Source: an uncultured Chloroflexota bacterium (lineage in GTDB: Bacteria; Chloroflexota; Chloroflexia; Thermomicrobiales; UBA6265). Taken from it: a DNA stretch of 63,923 bases. Below the pieces are notes generated by a model that worked only from the letters and a program-made list of their open reading frames with translations, ran no database searches and was not told the origin of the DNA. Position 1 is the first letter of the stretch. Every line of letters starts with the position of its first letter. The translations under genes and the position numbers were made by a program. The stretch covers positions 1 through 63,923 of the forward strand of contig CALGSZ010000047.1 of NCBI GenBank assembly GCA_937901745.1. Reading direction: 5' to 3'. Shown piece after piece: positions 32,494-40,762 of the stretch.

Positions 32494-34068
32494 ATGGCGA
32501 CGGCACCGGAGAAAGCTGAAGCCCGGGCGCTCACCAAGGCCGAGCGGCTGGCCGAGCGGAAAGCGGAGATCGCGGCGCAGCACGAAGCGGCCGCGGCAAA
32601 GCAGCGCGCGCGGGGCAAGCGTGGCGCCCGCGAGCGCATCCTCGCGCTGCTCGATCCTGACTCATTCGATGAGCTCGACCCGTTCGTCCAGCACCGGGCC
32701 AGGCAGTTCGGCATGGAACGCAGCCGCCCGTACGGAGACGGCGTCGTCACCGGGTTCGGCACGATTGATGGGCGGCGCGTCGCGATCTTTTCCCAAGACT
32801 TCACCGTGTTTGGCGGCTCGCTCGGTGAGGCGTTCGCCGAGAAGATGGTCAAGCTGATGGATCTCGCCGAGCGCTACGGCGTCCCGATCATCGGCATCAA
32901 CGACTCGGCCGGCGCGCGGATCCAGGAAGGCGTCGAGGGCCTGGCGGGCTACGGCGAGGTCTTCTACCGCAACGTCCGTGCTTCTGGCGTCATCCCGCAA
33001 ATCTCGATCATCGCCGGTCCGTGCGCGGGCGGCGCGGTCTATTCCCCGGCCATGACCGACTTCATCTTCATGGTCGAGGGCACGAGCCAGATGTTCATCA
33101 CCGGGCCGGACGTGATCAAGACGGTCACGGGCGAGGAGGTCACCCACGAGCAGCTCGGCGGCGCCGATACGCACAACCGCGTCAGCGGCGTCGCCCACTT
33201 CGCGGCGGCCGATGAGGATGAGCTGAATCTCCAGCTGCGGACGCTCCTCTCCTTCATCCCGTCGAACAACCTCGACGACCCGCCGCGCTTTCCCCCGACC
33301 GACGACCCGAACCGCGAGGTCCCCGAGCTGGACACGATCGTCCCAGAATCGCCCACCAAGCCGTATGACATGCACGACGTCCTGGCTGCCGTGCTCGATG
33401 ACGGCGATTTCTTCGAGGTCCAGGCGGCCCACGCGCGCAACATCATCTGCGGCTTCGGCCGGCTCGATGGCTACAGCGTCGGGGTGGTGGCGAACCAGCC
33501 GAGCGTCCTCGCCGGCACGCTCGATATTGACGCCAGCGTCAAGGCAGCGCGCTTCGTCCGCTTCTGCGACGCTTTCAACATCCCCCTCGTCGTCTTCGAG
33601 GATGTTCCCGGTTTCCTACCCGGCACCGAGCAGGAATATCGCGGCATCATTCGTCACGGCTCGAAGCTCCTCTACGCTTTCGCGGAAGCGACTGTCCCGC
33701 GCGTGACGGTGATCACCCGCAAGGCGTACGGCGGCGCGTATGTCGTCATGAACTCACGGCATATCGGCGCCGACTTCGCGGTGGCCTGGCCGACGGCGGA
33801 GATCGCGGTGATGGGGCCGGAAGCGGCGGTGAACCTCCTCTTCCGGCGTGAGCTGGCCGAGGCGCCCAACCCGGCCGCGCGACGGCAAGAGCTGATCAAC
33901 GAGTACGAGCTACTCTTCGCCAGCCCCTACCAGGCGGCCTCGCGCGGCTACGTGGATGACGTGATCGAGCCGCGCAAGACACGCCGCTGGCTGATCCGCG
34001 CCTTGGCCCTCGCCCGCTCCAAGCGCGTGACGACTCCCGCTCGCAAGCACGGCAACATCCCACTATGA
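32494..34068 (+). CDS. Acyl-CoA carboxylase, carboxyltransferase beta subunit
   Basis: 524 residues from ATG 32494; the frame is open further upstream but GGAG at -11 marks this start. It is a propionyl/methylmalonyl-type carboxyltransferase. Its parts are the N-terminal domain with GKRGARERILALLDPDSF, GVVTGFGTIDGRRVAIFSQD, the oxyanion glycine pair in SIIAGPCAGGAVYSPAM, and in the C-terminal half VFEDVPGFLPGTEQEYRGII and KAYGGAYVVMNSRHIGAD. It transfers CO2 from biotin to propionyl- or acetyl-CoA. A small epsilon-like gene overlaps it by four bases. The biotin-carboxylase alpha subunit is not in this window. Substrate (propionyl- or acetyl-CoA) cannot be decided here. Confidence 0.93.
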   Translation: MATAPEKAEARALTKAERLAERKAEIAAQHEAAAAKQRARGKRGARERILALLDPDSFDELDPFVQHRARQFGMERSRPYGDGVVTGFGTIDGRRVAIFSQDFTVFGGSLGEAFAEKMVKLMDLAERYGVPIIGINDSAGARIQEGVEGLAGYGEVFYRNVRASGVIPQISIIAGPCAGGAVYSPAMTDFIFMVEGTSQMFITGPDVIKTVTGEEVTHEQLGGADTHNRVSGVAHFAAADEDELNLQLRTLLSFIPSNNLDDPPRFPPTDDPNREVPELDTIVPESPTKPYDMHDVLAAVLDDGDFFEVQAAHARNIICGFGRLDGYSVGVVANQPSVLAGTLDIDASVKAARFVRFCDAFNIPLVVFEDVPGFLPGTEQEYRGIIRHGSKLLYAFAEATVPRVTVITRKAYGGAYVVMNSRHIGADFAVAWPTAEIAVMGPEAAVNLLFRRELAEAPNPAARRQELINEYELLFASPYQAASRGYVDDVIEPRKTRRWLIRALALARSKRVTTPARKHGNIPL

Positions 34069-34328
34069 CGCACGCACCCGCGACCGACCCGGAGAATCCG
34101 CCGGCGCGCTTCAGACTCTCCATCACGCCCGAGCCCACCCCGGACGAGCGAGACGCGATCGTCGCGGCGCTGACCGCGCTCTCGCTCCAACGCGGTGCTG
34201 CTACCACCGGGGAGGCCCAGGTATCGCGCTGGGCCATGGCGGGACGACTCCAGGCGATGCGCCAGCGCGCCGCCGTCTGGGAGGCACGCCTCGGCGGCTG
34301 GCGACACAACGCAACGAACGACCGCTAA
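34065..34328 (+). CDS. Acyl-CoA carboxylase epsilon-like small subunit
   Basis: 87 residues, overlapping the stop of the carboxyltransferase gene by four bases (ATGA). A flexible N-terminus with proline (ENPPARF) leads to ITPEPTPDERDAIVAALTAL and then SRWAMAGRLQAM. This matches the short epsilon subunits of actinobacterial acyl-CoA carboxylases, which carry a PTPEE-AAIxAAL helix and a W-xx-AGR tail. Those subunits stabilise the alpha-beta complex (family knowledge). Sequence is short, so identity rests partly on position. The P1 peptidase gene starts 13 bases later and may be in the same transcript. Confidence 0.75.
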   Translation: MTHAPATDPENPPARFRLSITPEPTPDERDAIVAALTALSLQRGAATTGEAQVSRWAMAGRLQAMRQRAAVWEARLGGWRHNATNDR

Positions 34329-34341
34329 CTGGGAGGAAACG

Positions 34342-35460
34342 ATGACTTCAGAAGAGCGCCGGCGAGCGCGCGATCTCGGCATCCGAATCGGCCGTTTGGA
34401 ACCCGGCCGATGGAACGCGATCACCGACGTGCCGGGCGTCCGCGTCGGCCATACGACGCTGATCTCTGGTGATGGGCCGCTCGTCGTCGGGCAGGGTCCG
34501 GTTCGCACCGGCGTAACGGTGATCATCCCGCACGAGAGGATCGCGAGCGAGCCGGTCTTCGCCGGGTATCACCAGTTCAACGGCAATGGGGAGATGACCG
34601 GCATCGCCTGGATCGAGGAATCCGGCTTCTTGACCTCGCCCATCGCCATTACCAACACCCACAGCGTCGGCGTGGTGCGCGACGCGCTGGTGGAGTATCA
34701 GGTGCGGCAGATGCCGTCACCGTTCGAGCCGGCCTGGAGCTTGCCGGTCGTCGCCGAGACCTACGACGGCTGGCTGAACGACATCAACGGCTTCCATGTC
34801 CGGCCGGAGCACGTCTTCCAGGCGCTCGACTCCGCGGCCAGCGGCCCGGTCGCCGAGGGCTGCGTCGGCGGCGGCACGGGGATGAATTGCCACGAATTCA
34901 AAGGCGGCATCGGCACCTCCTCCCGCGTCCTGCCGCCGGATCGGGGAGGCTGGACGGTCGGCGTGCTGGTGCAAGCGAACTACGGCCGCCGTCATCTGCT
35001 GACCATTGATAGCGTGCCGGTCGGAGAAGAGATCGGCCCGGACGAGGTGCCGACTCCCTGGCCGCGGCCACGCGTAGACGGTTCGATCATCATCATCGTC
35101 GCCACCGATGCGCCGCTCCTCCCCCACCAATGCAAGCGACTCGCTCAGCGAGCGACGGTCGGGCTCGCGCGCGTCGGCGGCAACGGCGACAACGGCAGCG
35201 GCGACCTCTTCCTGTGCTTTTCCACCGGCAATCTCGGCTTGGTCGATCCCGAGGACCGCGTTTCGCCGATCCCGACGCGGATGGTCCCGAACAGCGCGAT
35301 CAACGGCCTCTTCGACGCGGTGATCGAAGCGACGCAGGAGGCGATCGTCAACGCGCTCTGCATGGCGACGACGATGGTCGGCATCGAGGGCCGGACTTCT
35401 TATGCCATCCCGCTCGACCGGCTCCAGGAGGTGATGCGCCGCTATGGCCGGCTCAAGTAG
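34342..35460 (+). CDS. P1 family peptidase, DmpA-like aminopeptidase
   Basis: 372 residues from ATG 34342 behind GGGAGGAAACG. It is an Ntn-type self-cleaving enzyme of the DmpA/BapA group. Features are RWNAITDVPGVRVGHTTL, GCVGGGTGMNCHEFKGGIGT, and the autoprocessing site GDNGSGDLFLCFSTGNLG, where the chain is cut before the Ser. That Ser then becomes the N-terminal nucleophile. The family releases N-terminal D- or beta-amino acids from peptides. A carboxylase gene pair precedes it closely, without a clear functional link. It converges with a minus-strand membrane protein gene. Confidence 0.9.
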   Translation: MTSEERRRARDLGIRIGRLEPGRWNAITDVPGVRVGHTTLISGDGPLVVGQGPVRTGVTVIIPHERIASEPVFAGYHQFNGNGEMTGIAWIEESGFLTSPIAITNTHSVGVVRDALVEYQVRQMPSPFEPAWSLPVVAETYDGWLNDINGFHVRPEHVFQALDSAASGPVAEGCVGGGTGMNCHEFKGGIGTSSRVLPPDRGGWTVGVLVQANYGRRHLLTIDSVPVGEEIGPDEVPTPWPRPRVDGSIIIIVATDAPLLPHQCKRLAQRATVGLARVGGNGDNGSGDLFLCFSTGNLGLVDPEDRVSPIPTRMVPNSAINGLFDAVIEATQEAIVNALCMATTMVGIEGRTSYAIPLDRLQEVMRRYGRLK

Positions 35461-35487
35461 CCGAGCCACCTGGCTTTGCGCCGTCCC

Positions 35488-35964
35488 TCAGGCAAGGTTG
35501 TAGAACGCGCCAAGGATCGCGCCGTATGCCAGGTGCGCGACGAGAACCGAGACAGGCGTCCGCCGGCCATAGTTGAGCGCGAGGAATCCAGGTGGCTCGA
35601 GCTCGCGGGTCGGCGTCGGTCCATGCTGCTCGCTCGCCATCCGCGGGTGCATCCCCGGCAGCACCGGCGTCGCCGCGGCCAGCACGAAGAGGGCATGGAC
35701 CAGACCGATCCCGGCGCCAAGCCACCACGTCGCGCGTCCCCAGCTGTCGAACGCGGCCGCGTAGACGATCGCGAACAGCCAGCCATTGATTAGGTGCAGG
35801 CCGAACCCGACCAGCTTGGCGCGGTCCCGATTTGGCGTCAGCATCGTGCCGAGCATGTAGGGCAGGTTCATCCGCGTCAGCCCCAGAGCCTGACTCCCGG
35901 ACATGAGCGTCGTCAGGACGACGGTGCCGACGAATCCCCAGAGGATGACGCCGCCCCAATTCAT
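35488..35964 (-). CDS. Membrane protein of unknown function
   Basis: 158 residues with about four membrane segments: WGGVILWGFVGTVVLTTLMS, KLVGFGLHLINGWLFAIVYA, WWLGAGIGLVHALFVLAAAT, and VLVAHLAYGAILGAFYNLA. Between segments are MNLPYMLGTMLTPNRDRAK and a polar loop with HPRMASEQHGPTPTREL. Proteins of this pattern are common in the phylum and unnamed. Its ATG overlaps the stop of the GH15 gene by four bases, so the two are translated together. The frame is open 85 codons further upstream, but that part shadows the GH15 gene. Confidence 0.72.
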   Translation of the reverse strand: MNWGGVILWGFVGTVVLTTLMSGSQALGLTRMNLPYMLGTMLTPNRDRAKLVGFGLHLINGWLFAIVYAAAFDSWGRATWWLGAGIGLVHALFVLAAATPVLPGMHPRMASEQHGPTPTRELEPPGFLALNYGRRTPVSVLVAHLAYGAILGAFYNLA

Positions 35965-37835
35965 CGCGAGCCTACCGGCAGCCGCCGATCGGCAGGCGTC
36001 ACCTGCTGCTGGCACTCCGCGAGCGTCAGCGCCGCGTTGATGAGCCCAATGTGCGTGAACGCCTGGGGAAAGTTGCCGAGCGCGGCGCCGGTCTTCGGAT
36101 CGATTTCTTCCGCGAAGAGACCAACATCGTTCGCATAGCCCAGTAGTTGCTCGAAGGCCACCGTCGCCCCGGCAAGATCGCCAGCCCGGGCCCGGCACTC
36201 GACCGCCCAGAAGCTGCAAATGCCGAACGCGCCTTCGCCAGGCGCCAACCCGTCCGCGGTGCTCCGCGCGTAGCGATGGACGAGCGGTCCCTGGGCGAGC
36301 GTCTCCAGGATGCGACGGCTGGTCGCTTGCATCCGCGGGTGCGTCGCAGTCACGTACCCATAGAGCGGCAGGAGTAGGAGGCTCGCATCGACATCGGCTC
36401 CATCGAAGACGCGCGTATAGCTCCCCAGCCGTTCGTTGAAGCCCCGCTCCTCGATTGCTGTCCGGATCGCATCTCGCTCCTCGCGGAAGCGGTCAACCTC
36501 GATGTCCAGTCCGTGCTCGTCATGCAGCCGGATCAGGCGATCGAGCGCAACCCAGCAGAGTGCCTTGGACTGAGTGTGATGGCTCCGGCCAGCCCGCACT
36601 TCCCAGATCCCCTCGTCCGGCTCGCGCCAGCGCCGGCAGACCGTCTGCCCGAGCCCGGCAAGGAATCGCACCGAATCGCGATCGAAATGGCCGCCCCGCA
36701 CGGCAAACCGAAGCGCGGCGTCCGCGACGTCGCCGTAGACATCGAGCTGGAGCTGCGCGCTGGCGCCGTTGCCGATTCGGACCGGTCGCGATTCCGCGTA
36801 ACCATTCAGGTGCGACAGCTCTCGCTCCGGGAGCCGCGCTTCGCCGAACACGTCGTAGACCACCTGCAGCTCGGGCCGCGTCAGCCGTGTCGCGTGAAGC
36901 ATCCAGGCCAGAAATGCTGTCGCCTCTTCCCCGTAGCCCAGGGCGAAGAGAGCGCGGACGGTGAGTGATGCGTCTCGCAGCCAGCAGTACCGGTAGTCCC
37001 AATTGCGAGCGCCACCGATCGCCTCCGGGAGCGAGGTGGTGGGCGCGGCAATGACCGCTCCGGACGGTGCGTAGGTCATCAGCTTGAGGGCGAGGGCGCT
37101 CCGCACGACAGCCGCGCGGTACGGCCCCTCGTACGCGCACCGCTCCGCCCACTCCCGCCACCATCGCGCCGTTTGAGCCACCCTCCCCGCGGCCAGCGGA
37201 CCGAGGTTAGGCAACACCGCCGGTCCCTCGATGCTGTAGCTGAGCGATAAGTAGTGACGCTCGCCAGCGCGGACGCGGGCGACACCGCGAGCGCCCGCGC
37301 GATCCGGGGTGAGGTGAAGCGGGAGCTCGCTCCGTAGCAGCAGCGATCCGCGCCCCGCGGAACACACAATCCCAAGCGGACCGCGGTCGACGAGGCGCGG
37401 CGTCTCTCGTCCGTAGTCAGGCCGTGGCTCATAGACGACCTCGATCTCAACCTCGCCGGCACGCCCTTCGACTTCGCGCAGGATCTCGTGCTCCGGCAAG
37501 AGCGATGCGCGCTGCTCCGTCTCCGATGCCACCGGCATCAGGTCACGCAGCACGATGATCCCGCTGGGACAGGTGAAGGTCGTCTCGAGGATGTTCGTGT
37601 CAGGAAGATAGCGACGCACAGCGCGGTACGGCCCGGCCGGTCCGACGCGAAACCGGCCGCCGCAATCCGTATCGAGCAGGGCGGCGAAAATGGACGGCGA
37701 ATCGAACCGTGGCCAGCAGAGCCAGTCGAGCGAGCCGTCCTTGGCGATGAGCGCGGCGCTGCGGCAATTGCCGATCAGCGCGTAGTCGCCGATGTCCCGG
37801 TATCGCTCATCTCGCCGCGCATCCTTCGCCATCAT
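35961..37835 (-). CDS. Glycoside hydrolase family 15 protein (glucoamylase/trehalase-like)
   Basis: 624 residues. The N-terminal beta-domain begins RDIGDYALIGNCRSAALIAK and GSLDWLCWPRFDSPSIFAAL, the common GH15 head. The alpha/alpha barrel includes RNWDYRYCWLRDASLTVRAL, the catalytic acid candidate in EPDEGIWEVRAG, SKALCWVALDRLIRLHD, and the base candidate in GLAPGEGAFGICSFWAVE. There is no signal peptide, so it is intracellular. This subtype acts on trehalose, isomaltose or dextrins in actinobacteria and chloroflexi; which one is open. No strong ribosome site precedes the ATG pair at 37835. It is followed, with a four-base overlap, by a membrane protein gene. Confidence 0.92.
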   Translation of the reverse strand: MMAKDARRDERYRDIGDYALIGNCRSAALIAKDGSLDWLCWPRFDSPSIFAALLDTDCGGRFRVGPAGPYRAVRRYLPDTNILETTFTCPSGIIVLRDLMPVASETEQRASLLPEHEILREVEGRAGEVEIEVVYEPRPDYGRETPRLVDRGPLGIVCSAGRGSLLLRSELPLHLTPDRAGARGVARVRAGERHYLSLSYSIEGPAVLPNLGPLAAGRVAQTARWWREWAERCAYEGPYRAAVVRSALALKLMTYAPSGAVIAAPTTSLPEAIGGARNWDYRYCWLRDASLTVRALFALGYGEEATAFLAWMLHATRLTRPELQVVYDVFGEARLPERELSHLNGYAESRPVRIGNGASAQLQLDVYGDVADAALRFAVRGGHFDRDSVRFLAGLGQTVCRRWREPDEGIWEVRAGRSHHTQSKALCWVALDRLIRLHDEHGLDIEVDRFREERDAIRTAIEERGFNERLGSYTRVFDGADVDASLLLLPLYGYVTATHPRMQATSRRILETLAQGPLVHRYARSTADGLAPGEGAFGICSFWAVECRARAGDLAGATVAFEQLLGYANDVGLFAEEIDPKTGAALGNFPQAFTHIGLINAALTLAECQQQVTPADRRLPVGSR

Positions 37836-37894
37836 CGGCCTCGCATCTCATTCGCCATGCCGGCCGCCGTGAGTCCGCGGCCTCGACGCGACGC

Positions 37895-38386
37895 CTAGCG
37901 CTCGCTGCGCGCGGGCTTCCCGAGCAAGGAACTCGGGGCATCAAGATGCGCGTCCGGATCGACGCCGACGCCGAGCCGATCAACCAGCTCGCCGCCGAGC
38001 CAGCCGGTGATGAGCGCGCCGACGAGCGCGACTACCTGGAGGATGAGGGATGCGCTCCCCGGATCGGCCGGAGTGTCGCGGCGCAGCAGCCACGCCACGG
38101 CAAAGCAGGCGACGACGCCAACGTTGCCGAGACCGTGCGCCAGCCCTACTCGCTTGGCGCGCGTCCCGCTCGGGATCGCCAGCCAGTCGATCGCACCGAA
38201 GACGGCCGCGACGAGTCCAGTCACGATCCCGGCGGGGATCATGTGATCGGCGGCGCGGCCGAAGCCGTCGCTCCCGCCGAAGAGATCGATCAGATCGAAG
38301 ATGACAGCGGCGCCGAGGAGCCCAAGCGGAAACGGAATGAGCATTTGGTGAATCGGATGACCGAGAATCTTGGCCCGGCTCTCCAT
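37895..38386 (-). CDS. DUF2231 membrane protein
   Basis: 163 residues with GGAGG eight bases upstream. Four membrane segments follow an HPIHQMLIPFPLGLLGAAVI start, the hallmark of DUF2231 (LGHPIHPMLvpfPIGL). The rest is FGAIDWLAIPSGTRAKRVGL, then HGLGNVGVVACFAVAWLLRR, and a C-terminal GELVDRLGVGVDPDAHLDAP. Histidines in the first segment suggest heme or metal binding; in some genomes this family accompanies cytochromes. It lies between GH15 and a metal- or thiol-sensing repressor, in the same direction as both. Confidence 0.85.
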   Translation of the reverse strand: MESRAKILGHPIHQMLIPFPLGLLGAAVIFDLIDLFGGSDGFGRAADHMIPAGIVTGLVAAVFGAIDWLAIPSGTRAKRVGLAHGLGNVGVVACFAVAWLLRRDTPADPGSASLILQVVALVGALITGWLGGELVDRLGVGVDPDAHLDAPSSLLGKPARSER

Positions 38387-38404
38387 CGTCGTTGCCTCCA
38401 GTGC

Positions 38405-39064
38405 TTACCGTGGCCCATCGGCTGAGACAACGCGCGTCTCTCCCGACGAGATCACGAACCGGCAGCGCGGCGGATCGCTCCGCTCGCATTGCTCAACGAC
38501 CGGGGCGCCAACCATGGCCTCCAGCAACGCCTGGGCGAGGCAGCAGACCTCCGGATGCCCCGGCACCGCGACGGCCAGCGGGCAGTCGTATCCCTGGATG
38601 ACGATGACCTCTTCGCTTTCCTCCACTTCGGCCAGCCCGCCTAGCTCCCCGAGGAGCGCGACCGCCTGCTCGATGCGCTGCCGCTGATCGCCGGCCACAG
38701 GCTGCGCCGCCGCGACGCGCTGCCCAACCTCGCGCAGCGTGGCCTCGAGCTCCGCGGGTGGGAGACGCTCGGCCAAGACGTCCAAGAGCTGGCGGAGGAT
38801 CGGACCGTAGGCCTTTGGGAAAAGGCGCTCGGCATCCGGCGTCAGGGCATAGGCGTACGCCGGCTTGCCGCCGGTCGGCAGCGTGCCCGCCTGGCGCACC
38901 AAACCGTCCCGTTCGAGCGCGGCCAGATGCGCCCGCACCGCGTTATCGGTCAGGCCGAGGGCGCTGGCGAGATCGTCAACGGTGCGTCGGCCGCGGCGCA
39001 GCAACGCCACCACTCGGCCGCGCGTGCTCGCCCGAAACCGCTCGTCCCACCGAGTTACTCCCAT
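38405..39064 (-). CDS. Winged-helix regulator with cysteine-rich C-terminus (SufR/ArsR-like)
   Basis: 219 residues with GGAGG five to six bases before the ATG. Residues about 8-70 are a winged helix: RVVALLRRGRRTVDDLASAL, then LTDNAVRAHLAALERDGLVR, with a wing in GGKPAYAYALT. The C-terminal part has YDCPLAVAVPGHPEVCCLAQ, ALLEAMVGAPVVEQC and SDPPRCRFVIS. Cysteines are spaced like those of SufR, which binds an Fe-S cluster, so a redox or iron-sulfur sensor is likely. A perfect sigma-70 promoter lies upstream, with a palindrome over its -35 box. The divergent gene encodes an ECF sigma factor, which it may control. Confidence 0.82.
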   Translation of the reverse strand: MGVTRWDERFRASTRGRVVALLRRGRRTVDDLASALGLTDNAVRAHLAALERDGLVRQAGTLPTGGKPAYAYALTPDAERLFPKAYGPILRQLLDVLAERLPPAELEATLREVGQRVAAAQPVAGDQRQRIEQAVALLGELGGLAEVEESEEVIVIQGYDCPLAVAVPGHPEVCCLAQALLEAMVGAPVVEQCERSDPPRCRFVISSGETRVVSADGPR

Positions 39065-39088
39065 GGATGCCTCCGTTCACTGCCGCGC

Positions 39089-39117
39089 ATCATACCGGTC
39101 GGCGGCGAGTATGTCAA
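39089..39117 (-). promoter_or_regulatory. Promoter of the winged-helix regulator
   Basis: On the minus strand TTGACA (39117-39112) and TATGAT (39094-39089) are 17 bases apart, almost the full consensus. It lies 25 bases before the regulator ATG. Confidence 0.82.
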
Positions 39118-39163
39118 TAATGTCAAAAACTATATTGACAATTTGGAGCGCGAGACGTACCCT
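39112..39163 (+). promoter_or_regulatory. Shared palindromic operator and ECF-gene promoter
   Basis: TGTCAATA (39112-39119) and TATTGACA (39133-39140) form a perfect eight-base inverted repeat 13 bases apart, and a third TGTCAA sits between them. The right arm is a -35 box (TTGACA), with TACCCT 17 bases later as a weak -10 for the sigma gene. The left arm is the -35 of the opposite promoter. One bound regulator could close both. Confidence 0.7.
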
Positions 39164-39207
39164 GCGCCCAAAGCCGTGGCTCGATCCAACGCGAAGGGAG
39201 GCAACCG

Positions 39208-39870
39208 ATGACCGCGATGTCCTCAGCCCGGCTCACCCAATCACCAGAGACCGCTCCCATTCCGCGGACCAAACCGGCGACCTCCACGTCTCTTTGCTTC
39301 ACTCGTGATGAGGCTATACCCGAGCACGAGCTGGTCGCGCGCGTCGCCGCCGGCGATCCCGCCGCCTTCGGCATGCTCTACGACCGCCACGCGCAGACCG
39401 TCTTCGCCATCGGGCTCAGCCTCCTCCACGATGCCAGCGCTGCCGAGGACCTGCGCCAGGAGACCTTCCTGCGCTTCTGGCTCCAGGCACGCTCCTACCG
39501 CGCCGAGCGCGGCGCCTTCCCCGCCTGGCTCTACCGCATTGCCCGCAACTTGGCGCTCGATCAGCTGCGCCGGCAATCCCGCCTGCACGCGGTCGCGCTC
39601 GACCGAACAGCACAGTCAGACCTCGCCATCGACGCCCGGCAGGACATCGAGTGCATCGCCGTTTCGCGCATTCAGTGCGAGATCGCCCTGGCGGCGATGG
39701 ATCGGCTGCCCGCCACGCAGCGGCAAGCGGTCGAGCTGGCCTATCTCGGCGGCTGGTCACACCAGCGTATCGCCACAGCGCTTGGGGAACCACTGGGCAC
39801 GGTGAAATCCCGGATCAGCCTCGGCGCGGCGAAAATTCGAGCCGCGCTGGCCAGCGGCGCGGCGCCTTGA
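39208..39870 (+). CDS. ECF-family RNA polymerase sigma factor
   Basis: 220 residues with GGGAGG six bases before the ATG. Region 2 reads AFGMLYDRHAQTVFAIGLSL, then AAEDLRQETFLRFWLQA and AWLYRIARNLALDQLRRQSR. Region 4 reads LPATQRQAVELAYLGGWSHQ, RIATALGEPLGTVKSRISLG. The N-terminal 40 residues are an extra unstructured tail. This is the SigK/RpoE-like class with the typical GxxLGTVKSRI recognition helix. No anti-sigma gene (zinc-binding HxxxCxxC) follows, which is unusual. The divergent SufR-like repressor with shared operator may take over its control. Confidence 0.92.
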   Translation: MTAMSSARLTQSPETAPIPRTKPATSTSLCFTRDEAIPEHELVARVAAGDPAAFGMLYDRHAQTVFAIGLSLLHDASAAEDLRQETFLRFWLQARSYRAERGAFPAWLYRIARNLALDQLRRQSRLHAVALDRTAQSDLAIDARQDIECIAVSRIQCEIALAAMDRLPATQRQAVELAYLGGWSHQRIATALGEPLGTVKSRISLGAAKIRAALASGAAP

Positions 39871-39933
39871 AACGGGCCTGAGCCGCGGACCTGACGAGGT
39901 TCGATCGGCCCGCCATCCCATCACCGGCTCGCG

Positions 39934-40164
39934 TCACTCGGCCGACTCGTCGGGCTCGACCGCGTACCCGATCCCTTCGATCCGCCGGCGCGCCTCTTCG
40001 AGCGACGCGCCGTCGTCATCGAGCCGAAGCTCTACCTCTCCGGCGACGTGATCGGCGCGAACGAGCGTCACGCCCGGCAGCCAGGCGAGCGCCATGGCAA
40101 CCCGCTCCTCACACTTGGGGCAATACATGCCGGGCACGCGCAGCGTGACGGTTTTCTCCTCCAT
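39934..40164 (-). CDS. Heavy-metal-associated (HMA) domain protein, CopZ-like
   Basis: 76 residues. Start at ATG 40164, with GGGAGG eight bases before; an ATG at 40182 is too close to its site. It is one HMA fold with metal motif GMYCPKCEERV (the usual CxxC), then LAWLPGVTLVRADHVAGEVE and the last helix EEARRRIEGIGYAVEPDE. It binds Cu(I) or a similar thiophilic ion and hands it to a P-type ATPase (family knowledge), but no ATPase gene is near. It converges with the ECF sigma gene. The two might belong to one metal-stress response, though operon links are absent. Confidence 0.88.
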   Translation of the reverse strand: MEEKTVTLRVPGMYCPKCEERVAMALAWLPGVTLVRADHVAGEVELRLDDDGASLEEARRRIEGIGYAVEPDESAE

Positions 40165-40205
40165 GCCCGGAGCCTCCCGCATTCCTCGCCCCGTTCGGCG
40201 GCCCG

Positions 40206-40754
40206 TTACCGCTCGTGGAACGGGACAGCGCGCGCCGCGACGAGGCGGAGCAATTCATCGCGGGCACCAGTAATCATGCGATAGACGTCGGGATCGCGCT
40301 CCGCGAGCCGGGCATCCTCCAGCTCGTCCTCATCGCGGACCGCGACCGAGCCGTCCGGCAGCGCGACGACATCAATGTAGAGGTCGTGCCAGTAGAGAGT
40401 CGGCGGCGCCGTGGTCGGATCGAGCCGCGCCGGGTAGGTCACGTTGGCATACCAGCCGCGAAGCGTGCCGTCCGGCGCGTAGACAGAGAAGACGTTGAAT
40501 GGGTGCTCGGGGGAGAAGAACTCGTGCAGCGTATCCCCCTTGCAGAACCGGAGACCGTCGAGGTTGTACTCGCGGAAGGTCCAGATCGCGCGGACGGCGA
40601 TCCAGGGGGCGGCCGCGCCGGCCTCGATGACCTCGCCCGGATACCGCGCGGCCTCCTGGCCTTCCGGCATCAACTTGACGATCGTCAGCTGGGCGCCGGG
40701 GACCAGATCGGACCAGGCATCCTCGGGCTGGAGAGGAACGGCGCGACTCGCCAC
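40206..40754 (-). CDS. DUF402 family protein, probable nucleoside phosphatase
   Basis: 182 residues starting at GTG, with GAGG six bases upstream. The DUF402 core is present: VRAIWTFREYNLDGLRFCKG, EHPFNVFSVYAPDGTLRGWY, NVTYPARL, YWHDLYIDVVALPDGSVAVR, and DEDELEDARLAERDPDVYRM. The acidic cluster and YxD pattern match characterised members, which hydrolyse nucleoside di- and triphosphates with divalent metal. The gene lies eight bases after the phosphomannomutase stop in the same direction, so the two likely share a transcript. Confidence 0.85.
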   Translation of the reverse strand: MASRAVPLQPEDAWSDLVPGAQLTIVKLMPEGQEAARYPGEVIEAGAAAPWIAVRAIWTFREYNLDGLRFCKGDTLHEFFSPEHPFNVFSVYAPDGTLRGWYANVTYPARLDPTTAPPTLYWHDLYIDVVALPDGSVAVRDEDELEDARLAERDPDVYRMITGARDELLRLVAARAVPFHER

Positions 40755-40762
40755 TCGTTGCC

